A stretch of DNA of 64,000 nt from positions 35,532,934 to 35,596,933 of the forward strand of contig NC_063151.1 in the NCBI RefSeq assembly GCF_020921035.1, given 5' to 3'. The notes under the pieces are model-generated. The model was not told the origin of the DNA. It saw only the letters and a list, made by a program, of their open reading frames with translations, and did no database searches. The stretch comes from Rhodamnia argentea (Eukaryota > Streptophyta > Magnoliopsida > Myrtales > Myrtaceae). Positions 34,455 through 48,291 of the stretch are shown piece by piece; the first letter of the stretch is position 1; each line of letters opens with the position of its first letter. Made by a program: the position numbers and the translations under genes.

Positions 34455-37400
34455 TCACTCTGTCTTCTCTTCCATCCCATCTGCTGCTCCATTGCCGCCG
34501 TGCATGGCCCTAGCATCCTGCACACTATGGACATCCTTCGATGGCATGGGCGATGGCTTAATAAGTATCAAGTTGGTTTCTTCTTTGTCGAATTCATCTC
34601 CTGCCTCTCCTGAGTAAGCATATCTGCAAGAAATAGGTGAAAGTCAAAAGCAAGTAGTATGTCTTATAGCTCAAGTGGGTGTTTTCAAGACATAACATAT
34701 GAGGTAAGGAAAGTTCTTCCTTACCGCATTGAACTCTGAGATGGTGCCCAAAGAGCACATATCACACAGAGAAGAGAGAATGACAGGACTTGCCAGAAGG
34801 CAGGAATGACCCATGCATTCTGCCACAACTCGTTGTAGGCATCCTTTGACTTGAAATAGAGCTGCAAGCAATGAGTCAAGTGTTTTAATGGTTACACTCT
34901 GTAAACTTCATGCAGAGGGTGAAATATATATTCTTCCACTTTTTCCTCACATTCAACAAGGGTAGTATTCGTATGTTAGTGCCTGAATTGAAAACCGTGG
35001 CGTTGTTTGACGTCAAACAATAAGAAGACTAACACTTGTTGATATTATGTGGCCACTTCCAGTCCACCTAAAAGCTCACGCTTGTAGCCCAAAGCGTGAT
35101 ATGATGTATAAAGAATCTAACTTTGTTTCTCAAGTACAAGCAAGGATTTGGCTAGACTTCAAACTGTTAATTGATTATTATTGAGAGGTGTACAAGTGTC
35201 CAGAGCTTTGACCAAAGGACCTCCAACTGTCACATCATGCAAGAATTATGAGCCCACTTCTGTTTGCCTATCTATCCAGAGGCATAAACTTGTTAAATGG
35301 AGGCATTTCAATAGAACATGTTACAATGATGGATTATGTTGTCATTAATTCCTTGCCAATGAAGAATCATTAACCTATCCAATTAAGTCCTTGGAAAAGT
35401 AGATCTATCCATACGCATGATGATCTAATTTTTTACCTCGTAGCATAACCAACCAACAGATACGATCACAGCAACTGCCAGAGCATTCGTAAACTTCCTG
35501 TATATGTCCAGTTTAACCATCATCCTTCTAGCCTGTCATTGTATCAGCAAGCAAAAGTTAAGTTACTAAATGAGGTATGAGATAGTAACCTATGCATCAA
35601 TATGAGTGATCAGCATGGCATTAGACAATGCAGCATTTCTAAAACCAGGCCTACCACCACAATTGCCAAGGAGAAGGAATTGAGGGTCAATCAGTGAGAA
35701 TCAAACAGATAAGCCTATTTTGATTGGATGCAGCAAGCGCAATTGACTACACACGGAAACAGATGACAGTTGACATTTTCTAAGTCAGTAAGTTCCAAGT
35801 TCAACATAGTGGTGATGATGATTTTTGAGAAGAATATGTATCAACATGTTTAGTTTCATTTCTTTACGTAGGACCACATAAGAACAAAACCATCACGACA
35901 GAACTTGGATATGCGAAGAACTTCATGTTCTACTTTCTCTGATGGAGTATCTTTATCGTGATAAAAGAAGGATGCACCACCTCACACATCAAAGCTTGAA
36001 TAAAATGAATATAATTTGCAATCAAAGAAGAAACAAACTTGGAAGTCTGAACCAAGTACCTGAAGCTTACTCAAAGTTGCAGAGAGGGAAGAAAATATCC
36101 ACAAGATGAAAAAAGCATCCAGGAGACCCACTGGAAGAACCAAAAATAGTCTTGCTTTCCCTGAAAGATCACTGACTGCACCAGCATTTTCCACCAACTC
36201 AAGGACTTCAGATGCCAGAAAGAAGGTCAGTCCTAGCATAATGACCTTGGAGGTAATCCCACCTAGAGTAGGCCGAACAACGCCGTAGCCCATTGCAACC
36301 ATCAGAATAATCAGACGTGCAACTGTACGTTTGATAGTCCCAAAAGTAACTGCCCACACGGTGATCCCAATGGGCCTGATTCCAGTCTCATTGAATTCAG
36401 CATAGTCGAAGTACCACAACGCCATCTCAAACATGCCCAAGGTTATTACAAGGGTTATGCAGTTCTGCAGTGGAAGAACTTCTCTCCAGAATCTAGCATA
36501 TTGAGAGAACCAAAATACTCCAAGTATCACAAAAGCAAAGGACATGAAACCGTAGAAGATCATGAGAGGCGCCATTCGACCAGGCAGATACCCAGTAGGG
36601 TTTTTCCAAATTGTTTTCCCCTCAATAGTCAACTCCTTGAGATTTGGATCGCAGTGGATAAAATACAAATTATACATCCCAGTTCCTGTTATTGGTATTA
36701 ATTTTGCAGGCATAGCCACAACCTGATCATCTATTCCAAATGACACGCCAAACACTTGCGGCCAGTCAATGTTCTTCAAAGAAGGTCGGTGAATGATCCG
36801 ACCCCGCTTGCAGACACCCAGCTTAGCAAGATCAGCTGTGCAGCAGACTGCTTTTTGACCACCATAGGCTGAACCCCCAATAGTCTCTCTGTCTTCTACC
36901 TCAAAAACAATGGCTTGTATCAACTCGGAACTAGAGTTTGCATATTCCTTGGGTCTCCGGAACTTAATCTTTTCAAATCTGTTCAAGTAAACATTGTGTC
37001 AGTGCAACTAAACTGGGAATTGATTTAAAGGCAAGAAACCCATGGGTTACAAAGAGTTCTGCTGAGATCTACTTCCCCTGTAACTCAACAACAAGCTAAA
37101 AAAAGTCAAGCAGAAAGTTGGTTAGTTTACCCCCACCACACCACCCATCATGCAATAAAGATGTCAAAGTTCGTCAGATTTCAGATTCAGTTGAACTATA
37201 TAAGGCGACATTAACGAGAAGGCACTATTTCAGAAACTTACTGAAACAGCATCTTCCTTTTCCTAGCTTCCCACTCGAAGAAAAAGAATTGGCGCTTAGC
37301 GTTACACAAAGAAGTTCAAGAGCAATATTTAGAAATTGCTGACCACAGATGACTGGCAGATCTGTCATTAATAATCAACATCGATTGTAAAGCCAGTACT

Positions 37401-37878
37401 AGTTCCTCCACTCGAAGCATTCAAGTAAGAAATGAATCAGCGATTAACCAAACAAACTGGCAGCACCAAAAATCTTCCCAAGAAATCCTAAGATTCACAT
37501 CTAACACAATAATGCTCGAAGCTGCAATTTCACAATTGGCACCGATCTCTGCAAAATCAGCGTCGAACAGCACAACGGAGCCAACACACATTACGAATGC
37601 GCAAAAACAAGTAAGCTCGAAACAAGTAGAGAGAGAGAGAGAGAGAGAGAGATCGGGCGTTACTTGATAAAGGACTCTCCGTTAGAAGGAACGGCGGTGT
37701 CGTTGGGACTAGAAGTCGGAGAAGAAGAGTAGATTCCCTCGCTGCCGCCGTGGAAGAAGAAGGCGTTGCCCTTGCTCACGAACCTGTCGCCGTTGTACTC
37801 GTGGACCGAGCCGTACGAGAGGCAAATGGAGGCGCAGAGAAGCGAAAGAGCCGAGAGGAAGCCGTTGGGCCGAGACAT
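34455..37878 (-). CDS. Lung-seven-transmembrane (GPR107/CAND6-CAND7-like) membrane protein
   Basis: Plant member of the Lung_7-TM_R family, listed in Arabidopsis as candidate G-protein-coupled receptors CAND6/CAND7; animal relatives (GPR107) act in Golgi and endosomal trafficking. Five exons: 37878-37664, 36978-36060, 35532-35437, 34861-34725 and 34623-34455, all GT-AG and in phase, total 511 residues. The first 23 residues (MSRPNGFLSALSLLCASICL...) form a signal peptide. A luminal domain follows with VCCTADLAKLGVCKRG and GMYNLYFIHCDPNL. The seven membrane segments start near MIFYGFMSFAFVILGVFWF and run through exons 2-4. Conserved NPTGYLPGRMAPLM precedes the first, and VMLGLTFF-like and LLDAFFILWIFSSL segments follow. 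The last exon is a hydrophilic, acidic cytosolic tail. It is a complete gene; the ligand and exact role are unknown. Confidence 0.9.
37630..37651. repeat. (GA)n microsatellite in intron 1 of the 7TM gene
   Basis: A GA run of about eleven units lies just inside the first intron of the 7TM gene, close to its donor site. Confidence 0.85.
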
Positions 37879-39189
37879 CGGGAGCTGGAGGAGGGAGCTT
37901 CAGCGGCGATCTCGGTGGGAAGCTTCAGGACCAGGGTCCTCACAGCTCAGCTGGTCACGGTGATTCAATTTCAACACGCAAAAAGTCCACGGGGAGAGAG
38001 AGAGAGAGAGCGAGTAGGAGTGCGGGCGGATCTGGTCTGGTAGGAGTAGAGAGTTTGAGTGTGTGCGTCGAGTCGAAGTCGCAGTCGCCGGGGGAGAGAG
38101 ATGCTTCGGGTGGTTATTAGCTGTGTCCGGTCTGTTTTTCTAAATTGTGGACTCTCGGCGATCCCAGCCGCTCATGGAAAGGACGTCGCGTTATGTACGT
38201 TGTTCTCGTGGGACCCTTGTTTCTAAATGGACGGCGATGATTGCGCTTGGCTGTAGAAGCGAGTACGGAGGATGGTTCCTTGGGCATGAACGCCTTCGTA
38301 CTAAGTTAGAAGCTGAAGTCAATGGTGTCGGACCTGTCGGTTCACCTGCAGTAAACTTCACAGTCACGACTCGCCCGAGTCATTCCCCAAACCCGGGAAA
38401 AGAAGAAGAAGCAAAAACCCAATATTTCGAGCTTTAGTGGGCCAGGCCCACGAACCGGCCCAGAGCTCATGGCAGTCGTGTTTATTCTTTTCTTCTCGTC
38501 TGAAGATTGTTGTCCATAGCTGCCGTTTTCTTCTTAAAAGGGTCGGACGTTTCAGGACAACACCAACATTCACCCTGTTCCTTCCAGGCTTGAAAGTGAT
38601 GGGCAACAGATCGAGTAGGCCTCTCGCTTTTGCTGGTGAAATGACTCTCTCTATCTCAACTCAAAACTTTGTGAGGGAAAGTTTAGAGGCGAGTCCTGAT
38701 ACATATCTACTAGTTGCGCTCGAGGGTCTCTTGCTCTGCATATAACGGATTTGAGGAAGAAAAAACAGAGACTGCCATCACAAGCCAGGCTTCCGTTTCA
38801 TACATTCGTGCGCGCACCCATAAAAGCATAGTAGGATCAATGAGAAAGGCTGGCCATGACATGCTCAACCCCATGAGGGATCCGAATAGCGATATATGAT
38901 CTACAAACCCTGCCAAACAGAATACTCCCGTGATGATGTCGGTCATCACTTGAATACCACCAAAGTTTCAGACTTCAAGTTCTCAAGCGTAAGCCCTTTT
39001 TATGGGAAATGATCATTCTACAATCAAATCGCAATCACAACACATACCAAACTTTTGAATGCAGAGTCATCTGTCCCCCACAGAGAGAGAGAGAGAGAAC
39101 AGCCTTGTAAACCCAATTTCCGCGATCAAAAAACTTTGCGGACATGGCTGTAGCCGATGAGAAAAAAACCAATCGATCCTCAGCATACG
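37879..39189. other. Interval between 7TM and LSM1 genes
   Basis: Both neighbouring genes are on the minus strand: this holds the 7TM promoter and 5' leader and the LSM1 3' flank. GA tracts occur near 37997-38012 and 39082-39098. Open frames on both strands (for example 38147-38437) have no recognisable domain. Confidence 0.4.
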
Positions 39190-42094
39190 TCAATCCAGAT
39201 CCAAGAATTCCATTCTTTTCCTCATGGTGCCTTTGAGGTCCGAAGCTTCCTGTTCAGCCTTCTGTGCCTACAGTTGTAAAAACCAGACATGATTATCCTC
39301 AAGAATATGATAAAATTTTTAGACGAGATCGCAAGGAAATTTCACAAAAAATGACGTATCTCACATAGCTAAGTGCATGTCCCCAGTATGAACAGTAACA
39401 TGCCAACCCGGGTAACCTTTGCTATTAACACGTAAGCACACGGAAGACCAACTCTTTCCATCTCGACAGCAGTTCCACCAACCAAAAAAATTTCGCTTCT
39501 TCTACTTTAATTTAAATTAGACTAGTCCTCAGGCTATTGGATGAAACAGTTCAAATCTACCTGCCATTTTGACAATTATGAACTGTCTTATAAAAACTCT
39601 GGGAATACTGGCTTTTGGTGAAGGAAAGAAAAACCAGCAGATGTTCACCTAAAGTCAGTGACAGAACTAGGCCTGAAGCAATCCTTGTGTAATGAGGTTG
39701 CCACACAATTTTATAAACCCGAAGGAGAAAAAGAACAGTGTGACAATAGATCTATTCCCACATTGAATACTAAAATAAATGACAGCAGATCCCAAATGAG
39801 AAGCAACCATTTCTCAATCATAAAAAGTCAGAAAAAATTCCAGATGCTTACCCTTCTAATCTCTGGTACTGGGACACGAGTCATATGCGGGGGGAGTTCC
39901 TCTTTCTCTAAGTCCTACGAAAACAATCGCAAAACCTTAAAAGCATGAAATAGAATACTCCTACTGGATAGAAAGAATCACATATTTCTCCTACCAGCTC
40001 GCCAATTAAAACAACATTCTCCCCACGAATTATATAGAGACCTAAAGGAATGTCACAATATAGGTCACCAACAATGACTCTCTCACATGCACCTTCAAGA
40101 ACAGCATTTGCTGCATGAAAGAATCCATTTTGTCAAAAGCATATATCATGAGACATCTCAACCCAAGTTGATAATGGCACCATAAACACGAGAAACAAGC
40201 TTAACAATCTACCAAATTGGTCAAACGAACGAAGTATCCCCATGAGCTTCCGTCCATCCCTCAGCAACACAAGAAGTTTTTCTGTGGAATAAATACCACC
40301 AAGTGAGCACCAAGGAAAAAGGCTTCCCCTTATATAAACTATCTCATACTCATCTTAAGCAAAAGTAAGCTTGACTACCAAATGACACTAAAAAACAATG
40401 ACTAGATACATCTCCAAGCGAGACATTCAGAAGCGTTAGCAGAACTTTTATAGACTTTTCATAGTTCTTGAAGTAATTTAATATTCATAACATGGCTGTT
40501 AGGATCCTGATCTAGTCAAAACGAAAGAGGTGATCCAAGTCATCGGTAGGATCTTAATTTATTAGGATATTTAGATGATCCCAATCCAAAGTGTAAATTC
40601 GTACCGTCCTACTGATCCAATTTTTATATCTTACAATCATCTTGATATTTCATGTGACAGAAATATTTAGATTTGTTTAATTCTAGTTTAGAGATGACAT
40701 AAGCCTCAAAGTCATACCCTTTAGAGTTTTGATCTCAAAGGTTATCATAATCAGCAAATTTCAAATGAAAATTCCAAATTCATATTTTTGTCTAGATTTT
40801 TAAGATCTTACGATGCTAGATCTCAATTCCCTTGTACAACCCCATCCGTCCTAAGAGGGATCTCGACTATAATAACCTTGAATCACAACAAGCACAATAT
40901 TGACTAATCATCAGAAAATACCTACACTTAAAGGTTTTTCTCTATTCTATCTCAAATTTTAAAAACTCTCAATACTACAGTAAAAGTGCAAGATCAGTCT
41001 CATATATACCCCACCAACATCAAGCAGTTTGTGCCATCAATCAATGGCAGTGCAACATTTAACTAGTTATTGCTATGCTGTGGCATTATTATGTGCAAAA
41101 TCCTTCAACTATATGGAACTTTAAATTGTTACATGAACACATCAACAAAAACAGAAATTGCCACATCAACTAGAAGGAAAGAATGAAAGGCAAGTACTTC
41201 CTGGATACTCACAATCAATAGCTATCCAAATCTATTTATCAATGGCATAAACAAGTTTACACATTTTTAGATATCGTAATATCTCTTTGTTGGGAGAATA
41301 GAAGGTTGGGATAGAGTTTAAAAAACTCAAGGCTAAGGATTTTTAGATGGTTAAGATGAAGACGATGATGACGACTAGGATGACTGTTGAGGGGCAAAAA
41401 TAAAGAATTTCTCAGGCATGTTAACGTGGCAACAGATTTATATGAAGTACACTTATGTGTTTGCCAGATTTAGAAAAGCGCGAGCTTGCATTGAAAAGGA
41501 AAAAGTTACATGAACCGATTTTCGAAGTGCAGTTGCTCACTCAACTGAGTCAACTTGTCTTTTCTCTTTGGGAAAAATAGTTCATTGTATCATTTTTTCA
41601 GGCAAATGCATTTCTTCCACACCACATTTAATAACTCGATATCAAGTAAAAGTCAACCCTCGACTTAGACATCCTCCTCACACTCTGGTCTTGCTTTAAG
41701 ACCTCAACCTTATAAACTTTTTAACTTTAGTAGCACTGAATCGTCAGATAATAAATCACTTGAAGCATCATTACAAGAAGTTTTAGACAACCGACACAGT
41801 CGCGATAAATAATAGCATCTTGGCAAAGATACAAAGAAAGGACGATCCCAGAAAACACCAAGATCAAAAGGCATTCTGATGGACTCACTCATCAGACCTA
41901 CTGAACCTAATACATGCTCTTTAGTCACTAAAATTCAGCCTTAAGACATGCAAGCAATACGCAATTGGCGAAGATGCAATGATATCAAGCGAAAAACACA
42001 ATTATACATGGCTTAATTGGAGCAAAAGCTTACTGTCAAGATAGCTGGCAAGGGAAGTAGATAGATAGACATCTTCAGGGCCTGCCCAAGACAT
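39190..42094 (-). CDS. LSM1: LSM1, Sm-like mRNA-decapping factor
   Basis: Subunit specific to the cytoplasmic LSM1-7 ring, which binds the 3' ends of deadenylated mRNAs and promotes decapping in P-bodies. Five exons: 42094-42034, 40281-40213, 40110-39995, 39914-39852 and 39267-39190. Joined in phase they give 128 residues, the same length as Arabidopsis LSM1. The start MSWAGPEDVYLSTSLASYLD is nearly identical to the family. Sm motif 1 is DKKLLVLLRDGRKLMGILRS followed by FDQFANAVLEGACERV. Sm motif 2 is GLYIIRGENVVLIGEL. The C-terminal tail ends GTMRKRMEFLDLD. Intron 1 is long (about 1.75 kb, AT-rich, no recognised gene). The gene appears intact. Confidence 0.96.
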
Positions 42095-43444
42095 GACACT
42101 GCTCAAACCTTTTCGGTATATCAAAAAATTTCACCGAAAAAATTCCACCCAATTGCCAATCCACAAATGGCATCAGCAGCCCCGATTCCTCCTGTTTAAT
42201 CCCGCCAAGACCACACCCACTCTCTTCAACCTAAAGAGACCACCAAAGTACCAATTCCAAGTATCTGAAGGCCGCAGATTTGGCCCCTTCAAAACCCTAA
42301 TCACAAAATTCTATCCACACGAAGAACAAATAAATAAATAACCAAGTCACGAGCTTTCAAGGGGACACTTGCTCCTTCTTATCCGCCAGACTAGGAAAGA
42401 AAAACAAACCCTGATTTCCGACCCAATTCGAAACTCCAATGCCTTCGCTACCAAATCGAAACGTCAAAGGAAACAAAACGGAGAATTCAGCCCAGCTATC
42501 ACTTCCCAGTGTGTGGGAACTTTGAATTGGGCAAGCGACAGGGCACACTCAGATCCAACGGCACCGCAGTATTTACGAGCTAGAACTTGGGAATGAAAAG
42601 CGCGAGAGTGACCGACAGAACCAGGAGAAACGAGAAAGAAGACGCCGACGGTGGTGAAAGGGGGGTAAAGGACTTGGGAGTTCCTCTTCTGCGAGGAGAA
42701 CTCCGTACGAGGGATGGTTGAGAATGGCAAGAAGGTCAATGTTTGTAGTTTTGAGGACCACCGGATGTTGAGAATCAGGTGTGGTCGTCTCCTAGTGTTC
42801 GAGGAGAAATCTCCAGGGCCGGGGTCCATGGCCCAATGCAATCTTAACCGTTGATTGAATAAGACTCACACATAACAGGAAATAGAGCGGCCAAACGGAT
42901 GGGTCGGATCAAGTTTGTATCGAATATAAAATAATCAATGCTCTATTAATACGTTTAACTTGTTTTGAACTATTAAATTTAAAGATCCACACTAGACTCA
43001 ATCCATATTGGACTTGACTCCTAGTGCTAAAATACTTTAATATTAAACTAAGTATTAAAACAGATTATTTCTTATAAATTAAAAAAAAAACAAAAATTTG
43101 TTGCTAAAGCACCTTGGACAATTTCCATAATTTTCTAAAATTTTGATTTTTTTTCTTTTTTCTTTTCCTTTTTCTTCTACGTTCGACGAGGGTCGCCAGC
43201 AGACGGGTGACGACCAATGACCGGCTGACAACCACCAATGACGGTGACCGATGACCGACGGCCGACTGCCCTTCCCAGATTTCTTATAGGAAAAAAAAAA
43301 GGAAAAGATGATGAAAAATCAGAAAACTAAAAGAATTTAAAAAAAATGACTTGTTTATTTATGATTCACTCGAACTTATTAGATAACTATCCCATTTATA
43401 ACCCATTCAAAATCCATTAACTTCTTATTTTTTTGGGTCAAATA
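42095..43444. other. LSM1 upstream region and left flank of the solo LTR
   Basis: The promoter and 5' leader of LSM1 lie next to 42094. The open frame 42841-42464 (minus) has no domain and is probably chance. From about 42890 to 43444 the DNA is repeat-like, with phrases such as ATAACCCATTCAAAATCCATTAA. This repeat resumes beyond the solo LTR after 45486 (ACCCATTAGATTGTTAAC), so the LTR sits inside an older element. Confidence 0.45.
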
Positions 43445-45486
43445 TGTGACAACCCGATTTCCATCAGTTAAGTTTATGAGCGAAAAAATAATTATCGGGT
43501 TTGAGTTAGTAGCGAAAGGGAATTGGGGACTTAATTCTTGGTGCGGGGGGATTATTAAGCTTAATTGGTTGACGAGCGCATCGAAAATTTTAAAAGTCGG
43601 GTTAAGAAATTACCGACATATATTTGAGACCCGAGAAATTGTTCGCGCGAATGTTGGTTTGCTGATTGGACCCCGAAGTCTTTGGAACCGACCCAGACCC
43701 TCACCCACCTATTTAAGCCAATTTTTTTCTCTCTCCTCTCATTTTTCCCTCTCTTTCTTTCGGGTAACTCCCTCTACTCTCCCTCACCCGAAGCTCTCTC
43801 CGTTCCCTCATTGCGCCGGCGACGCCACAACTCAACGACAGTGACCCTCGGGCTACGTACCTCGACCTCGGCTCTGCCATAGCCTCACCATTGACCCCAA
43901 ATTGCCCGCCGTTGCTCCCCGAACCTGCACAGCACCGAGGAGGAGGAAGAAGAGCCCTAGCTCATTTCGACGACAATTTGACTTCCGATTTCTCTGAACT
44001 TGATTCTAAGCCAAGTGGAATGTTAATACTTGCCACTAGATTGATTATTGGTTGCATATTTAGTGAGGTTGCACGGTTTTGGTCATGGGTTTGTTTGGGA
44101 AAAGGAAAGGTCTTGCTTGTCTCGAGAAAAGGCTTTGCATGTTGATTTTGCTCGTTAAATTAGTCTCTCATGGTTATGGATAGTCGATAAACGATGGTTC
44201 ATCGTCGAAGTTGTAGACGGACGGAATGAAGTGACTTGAGGGTGATGGGTGTATAGGGGCGTACGGCCGAGAGTCTTATAGGGGGCTGTTCGTAAAATTC
44301 CCTGCCTTGCATGATGATTGCTTTGCTGAATTTTGTACTTGTGGATGTGAGTTATTGGAACTCAAAGTCAGATTGTCTTGGGTGCCGTTGTAGCAATGTG
44401 AATTGATAAGCACCATATGGAGGGTGGCTCGGTCCGAGGCGATGTGAAATTGATTGTGCGTTTGCTTGGACAACTCAGGACTAGAATTGATGCTCAATGT
44501 CTACGAGCATGTGATGTCTGGGTGCGGTGTCAAGGTCACACCGAGTGGGTTTTCGATCATGTTTATCCAGAGCTGATCTTGGAGTATTGTCGCTCGCTTT
44601 CCTTTCGAGTAGTAGATTATACAATAGCCTTATGTGACCTGACTTTACCTCGTTGTGCTCCAGTAATCATTATGTAAGCTCTCTTAGATACAGTGATCTG
44701 ATAAGTGATTTAGTTGCTTGAATTAGTATTGCTTTCTGGTTGAGTTATATCCTCGCCCCTTGTGGATTTCATCATTTCAAGTGTCAGCTATGCTAATATT
44801 ATCCGTGGCTCCTGTCCGCCACGACACTCCCTTGAGCTATTTGATTATTTGTGCGGAGCATAACATACCTGACTACCTTACAATGCGCTTCTTCAAGCAC
44901 ATTGTCGTGATGTTGATAGATGTAGGATCGCCTACTGAGCTGGTACAACTCTGGTCCCTATCAGTTTATGTGGGGTTGTCAAGCCAACTAGTAGGTCCCT
45001 TTCCTTACTCTTCTTCTGGAACCGATGGGAGCAGCAGCAGTGATGACGGCGAAGGGTAGGAGAAACGGGCGTGTGGAGGAGCAGGATGTACAGGTGACAC
45101 GGCAACTACGTTTTGACTGAGGCCGTGTGGTAGTTTGATGGCGTCCATGGAGTACGTGGATGCTAGTGGCAGTTTATGATGGGAAGCGGGCATATCTTTT
45201 TGATTGTCTCCCTGCGGTTGTTGTTGTTTTCTTTTGGAATGATATTGTAATAAACCGTTTACATATAAATGTAGACATTTTCACAATTTGTTGGATTATT
45301 TTACTGTAAACTACAGGTTAGTAAATCATATGAGGCCGTACCCTTTAGGTGTGCCTACCCTACTATATGTACTTGTATGCTGGCCTCGCTTGTTTGTTCG
45401 CCTTCTGCTTGCACCCTATTGTATGTATAATATCATATTAAATGAGTAGCGTGTAGTTAGTACAGTGGCGCGTCTGGGACGCTACA
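43445..45486 (+). mobile_element. Solo LTR with perfect 5-bp target-site duplication
   Basis: The element begins TGTGACAACCCG and ends GGGACGCTACA, the TG...CA ends expected of an LTR. The five bases before it (43440-43444) and after it (45487-45491) are both AAATA. The 2,042-bp body has LTR-like anatomy: a TATTTAAG box near 43711 followed by a CT-rich stretch, and a polyadenylation-type AATAAA at about 45249. There is no primer-binding site, internal region or second LTR. It therefore looks like a recombination-derived solo LTR. The TGTGACAACCCG start suggests Ty3/gypsy, which is inference. Open frames inside it (for example 44417-44677) are not called as genes. Confidence 0.85.
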
Positions 45487-48291
45487 AAATACCCATTAGA
45501 TTGTTAACTAATTCCTTTATGACCCACTTGAACATCTTTTTAAAATTAAAGGCAATTCATTTATGATCCACGTCATTAAATATGGGTTCTAAATCTAGTT
45601 TGCCGCCTTTATGTGAGGCCGGCGATTATGATGCACGTTGGATTCACTTACAATAATGTGCCATATTTGAGAGTGTCAACTTATGATGACTAATTTTCAC
45701 TTTTGATCAATTAACTTGAAAACAATTTACAACTTATCATGCATATTGGTGGACCCTAGCTTTCGTTGATGTGATACTAAATTGGTACTTCTTTGCGACT
45801 CACGTACTCTAATCGAAATTTGACTGATTTATTGATAAAGGTGCGACAATCATATGACAGTGGCTTACAAATCAAGTAGTATTCATCCCACGAAAAACTC
45901 CAAATTAGTACAATTATGACAAATTTATCCCAAACTATTTTTTAGATCACCAAAAATCTCAAATTGGTATACCTGTAGCAAATTTACTTCAAATTGGTAC
46001 ACTTGTGACAAATTTACCTTCCGTTAGTTTTTGTTAAAGTTTACTATCAAATTGCTAAGTTAAATGGCACGAGATAGTTGACGGGTGTACTCATTTGGAG
46101 TTTTTCGTGGCATTAACTCAATTTAACGGAAACTAATGGAGGCGAAAGTTGTCACAAGTGTACTAGTTAGGGTTTTTGGTGGTCAAAAAATAGTTTTGGG
46201 TGAATTTATCACATGTGTACCAATTTAGGATTTTACATGGTCAAAAAATAGTTTGGGATAAATATATTACAAATGTATTAGTTTGCGATTTTTCGTGATA
46301 TTAACCTAATTGAGTAAGCTCAAAGTGCGACAAAAAAGAAGAAGAAGTGATATCCACTTAGACTTTTCAAGGAATGGAGGCCATGTCAGTAACTTATACC
46401 AAAATTGGTCGAACTCTGGGAGAAACGCATTAATTTCAAAAGATGAATATTCAATATCTTTGGCGATTAAAGTCCAAGTTCAACGACTTCGTCGTAAGAC
46501 GATCCATCGAAACTTAGTGACTGCAAGTGAAATTGACTCAAATTACACTTACCAAGCAAAAGCTAGTTCAAGTTGGTTGCTATAAGCTCCCGCCTCCCGG
46601 GTTTAAGTTTTAGTTTGAAGATCAGTTTTTCAAAAGCTATAAAAATAGTTACAAGCAAATCAATTCTAGAATGGTGTGTCCTTGAAAACTATTTAAGAAG
46701 AGGAAAGGGAGGCATGACCTGGAAACTGGTGGTTGCCTAATATTTGCAGTGCTGTTAGGAGTAGCAGCGTTCACTGTTAAGTGGTCGTCATTATCCGGGC
46801 ACAGTTTCAGAATGAGAGTCTTCTCCTTCAACTCCTTCCAAGAATTCTCTTCCAGGGCCATTTAAAAAGCTGCAGATGACTTTTCGAGGTAAATTTTGGT
46901 CAGGGTCGTGGTGGCTGGCCGAGCTTTATTCGGATATGAGCCAACCATCTCGGCCATGATTTGGTCATTGGAAGCTTGGAACAGATTGGGTAAGGAACGA
47001 GGGATGTAATGAGACGACGAATATGAGTCTTCTCTTCCGAGACTGAAAGCACTGCATGCGTCAGATTATCTCCAGCGTCGTAATGAAACGCCTATAGCTC
47101 GTTCTGTTCTTCAGCCGATTAATACTCCCTGATGAGGACATGATTGCACATGCGGGCGATTTTTGGTTGGTTATAATTTGTATCAGACACTGGCAACACA
47201 TTTTGTATCGCCAAACAAGTTTTTTCGCAACAAGAAATGAATGAACGAGAGAAGTAAAAATTTGTGGCAAAACAAGTGTAATGAAAGTGGCATGCTTTAG
47301 AAATGGCAGCTCCGCAGATCCCATCAGAAAAACCCAATATTGCAGATCATAATTGGGATAGACTGGTTATGCTAAACCATTATCGCAAAGTTCCTGCTTA
47401 ACATATCAATCGTCCAGATCTGTTTCTCGAGTTAATGAAGACGAGCAAGCTGAATCAGAAAAAAACTATATACAAACAGAGCATTTGCTAATTTAAGCTG
47501 AATCTGAAAGAGATACTTGGCTGGACTGCAACATCTCTCATGTCCGACAGTCTCGCAGGACTTGCAGCTGCGCTTCGTGAATCCTAGTGAGGCTGTAGAA
47601 AGAATCCAGGCACTCCTATGAGTTAGAAAGCCTGGACAAAAGCTAGGATTTGCAAGTGGAAAAGATAAATCTTTCCAATAAAGATGGAGACAGAGTAGGA
47701 TTTTTATGAATGAAACCCCACACATGTCACTGCGTTAAGGTGAACCCCTAAGAACAACTATTCATACATTGGAAAAGCTTGATCATGGATATCAATTGGA
47801 GATAGCCGATAGTTGATGAGCTTTTATTTGTCTAAATGACCTTGATATCAATAAAAGAAGTGAACATTTTAGACTGATCTTTAAATTTCATAACGATGCT
47901 CAAGACTCTGCATCATAGGCCGTAGGCTAGAGCAACATCAGTGCTGATCAGGAATGATAATAGACTGTTATCTTCCGACAGAAACGACTGCTTCTCTCCG
48001 GCTATACATTTCTGAAGTCCAACTTAGACCATCTTTATTCGGCCAAACTTTCCGGCACTACGACTCAGGTCAGTTTCGTCATATCCACAAACTCGAGACC
48101 AATTTTAACTGATAGTACTAAAAGGTCTCTGCACTGCGGTGCACATGCTAGCTCAATTCACATACAGATGAGGAATGACAATCAATTGAAAATGCATGAT
48201 TGATTCTATATTCTGCTCCACGTCTTACCTGCATGTTTCCACTAGCAGAAGCAAATCTAGATAATTAAGAGAACAGAGGTTAAGAAACTTA
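45487..48291. other. Interval between the solo LTR and the LRR kinase
   Basis: Starts with the other half of the repeat interrupted by the LTR, then a foldback element at 45877-46303. From about 47300 to 48291 the sequence is the 3' flank of the receptor kinase; this flank is repeated at 52735-53690 and 61333-63400. The open frame 46861-46649 (minus) has no clear domain and is not called. Confidence 0.4.
45877..46303. mobile_element. Foldback-type element, copy 1
   Basis: The left half reads CACGAAAAACTCCAAATTAG, ACAAATTTATCCCAAACTAT and CACCAAAAATCTCAAATTGG. The right half holds the same phrases inverted (GGTGGTCAAAAAATAGTTTTG, GATTTTTCGTGATATTAACC). The halves form long imperfect inverted repeats with no coding capacity. 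Related copies lie at 56248-56534 and 59602-59770. Confidence 0.55.

Noticed and set aside
42464-42841. 125-codon minus-strand ORF upstream of LSM1
   Set aside because: It has no domain and lies in the LSM1 promoter region, out of phase with LSM1 exon 1.
43446-44677. ORFs of 84-132 codons
   Set aside because: They lie in the solo LTR and show no protein domain.
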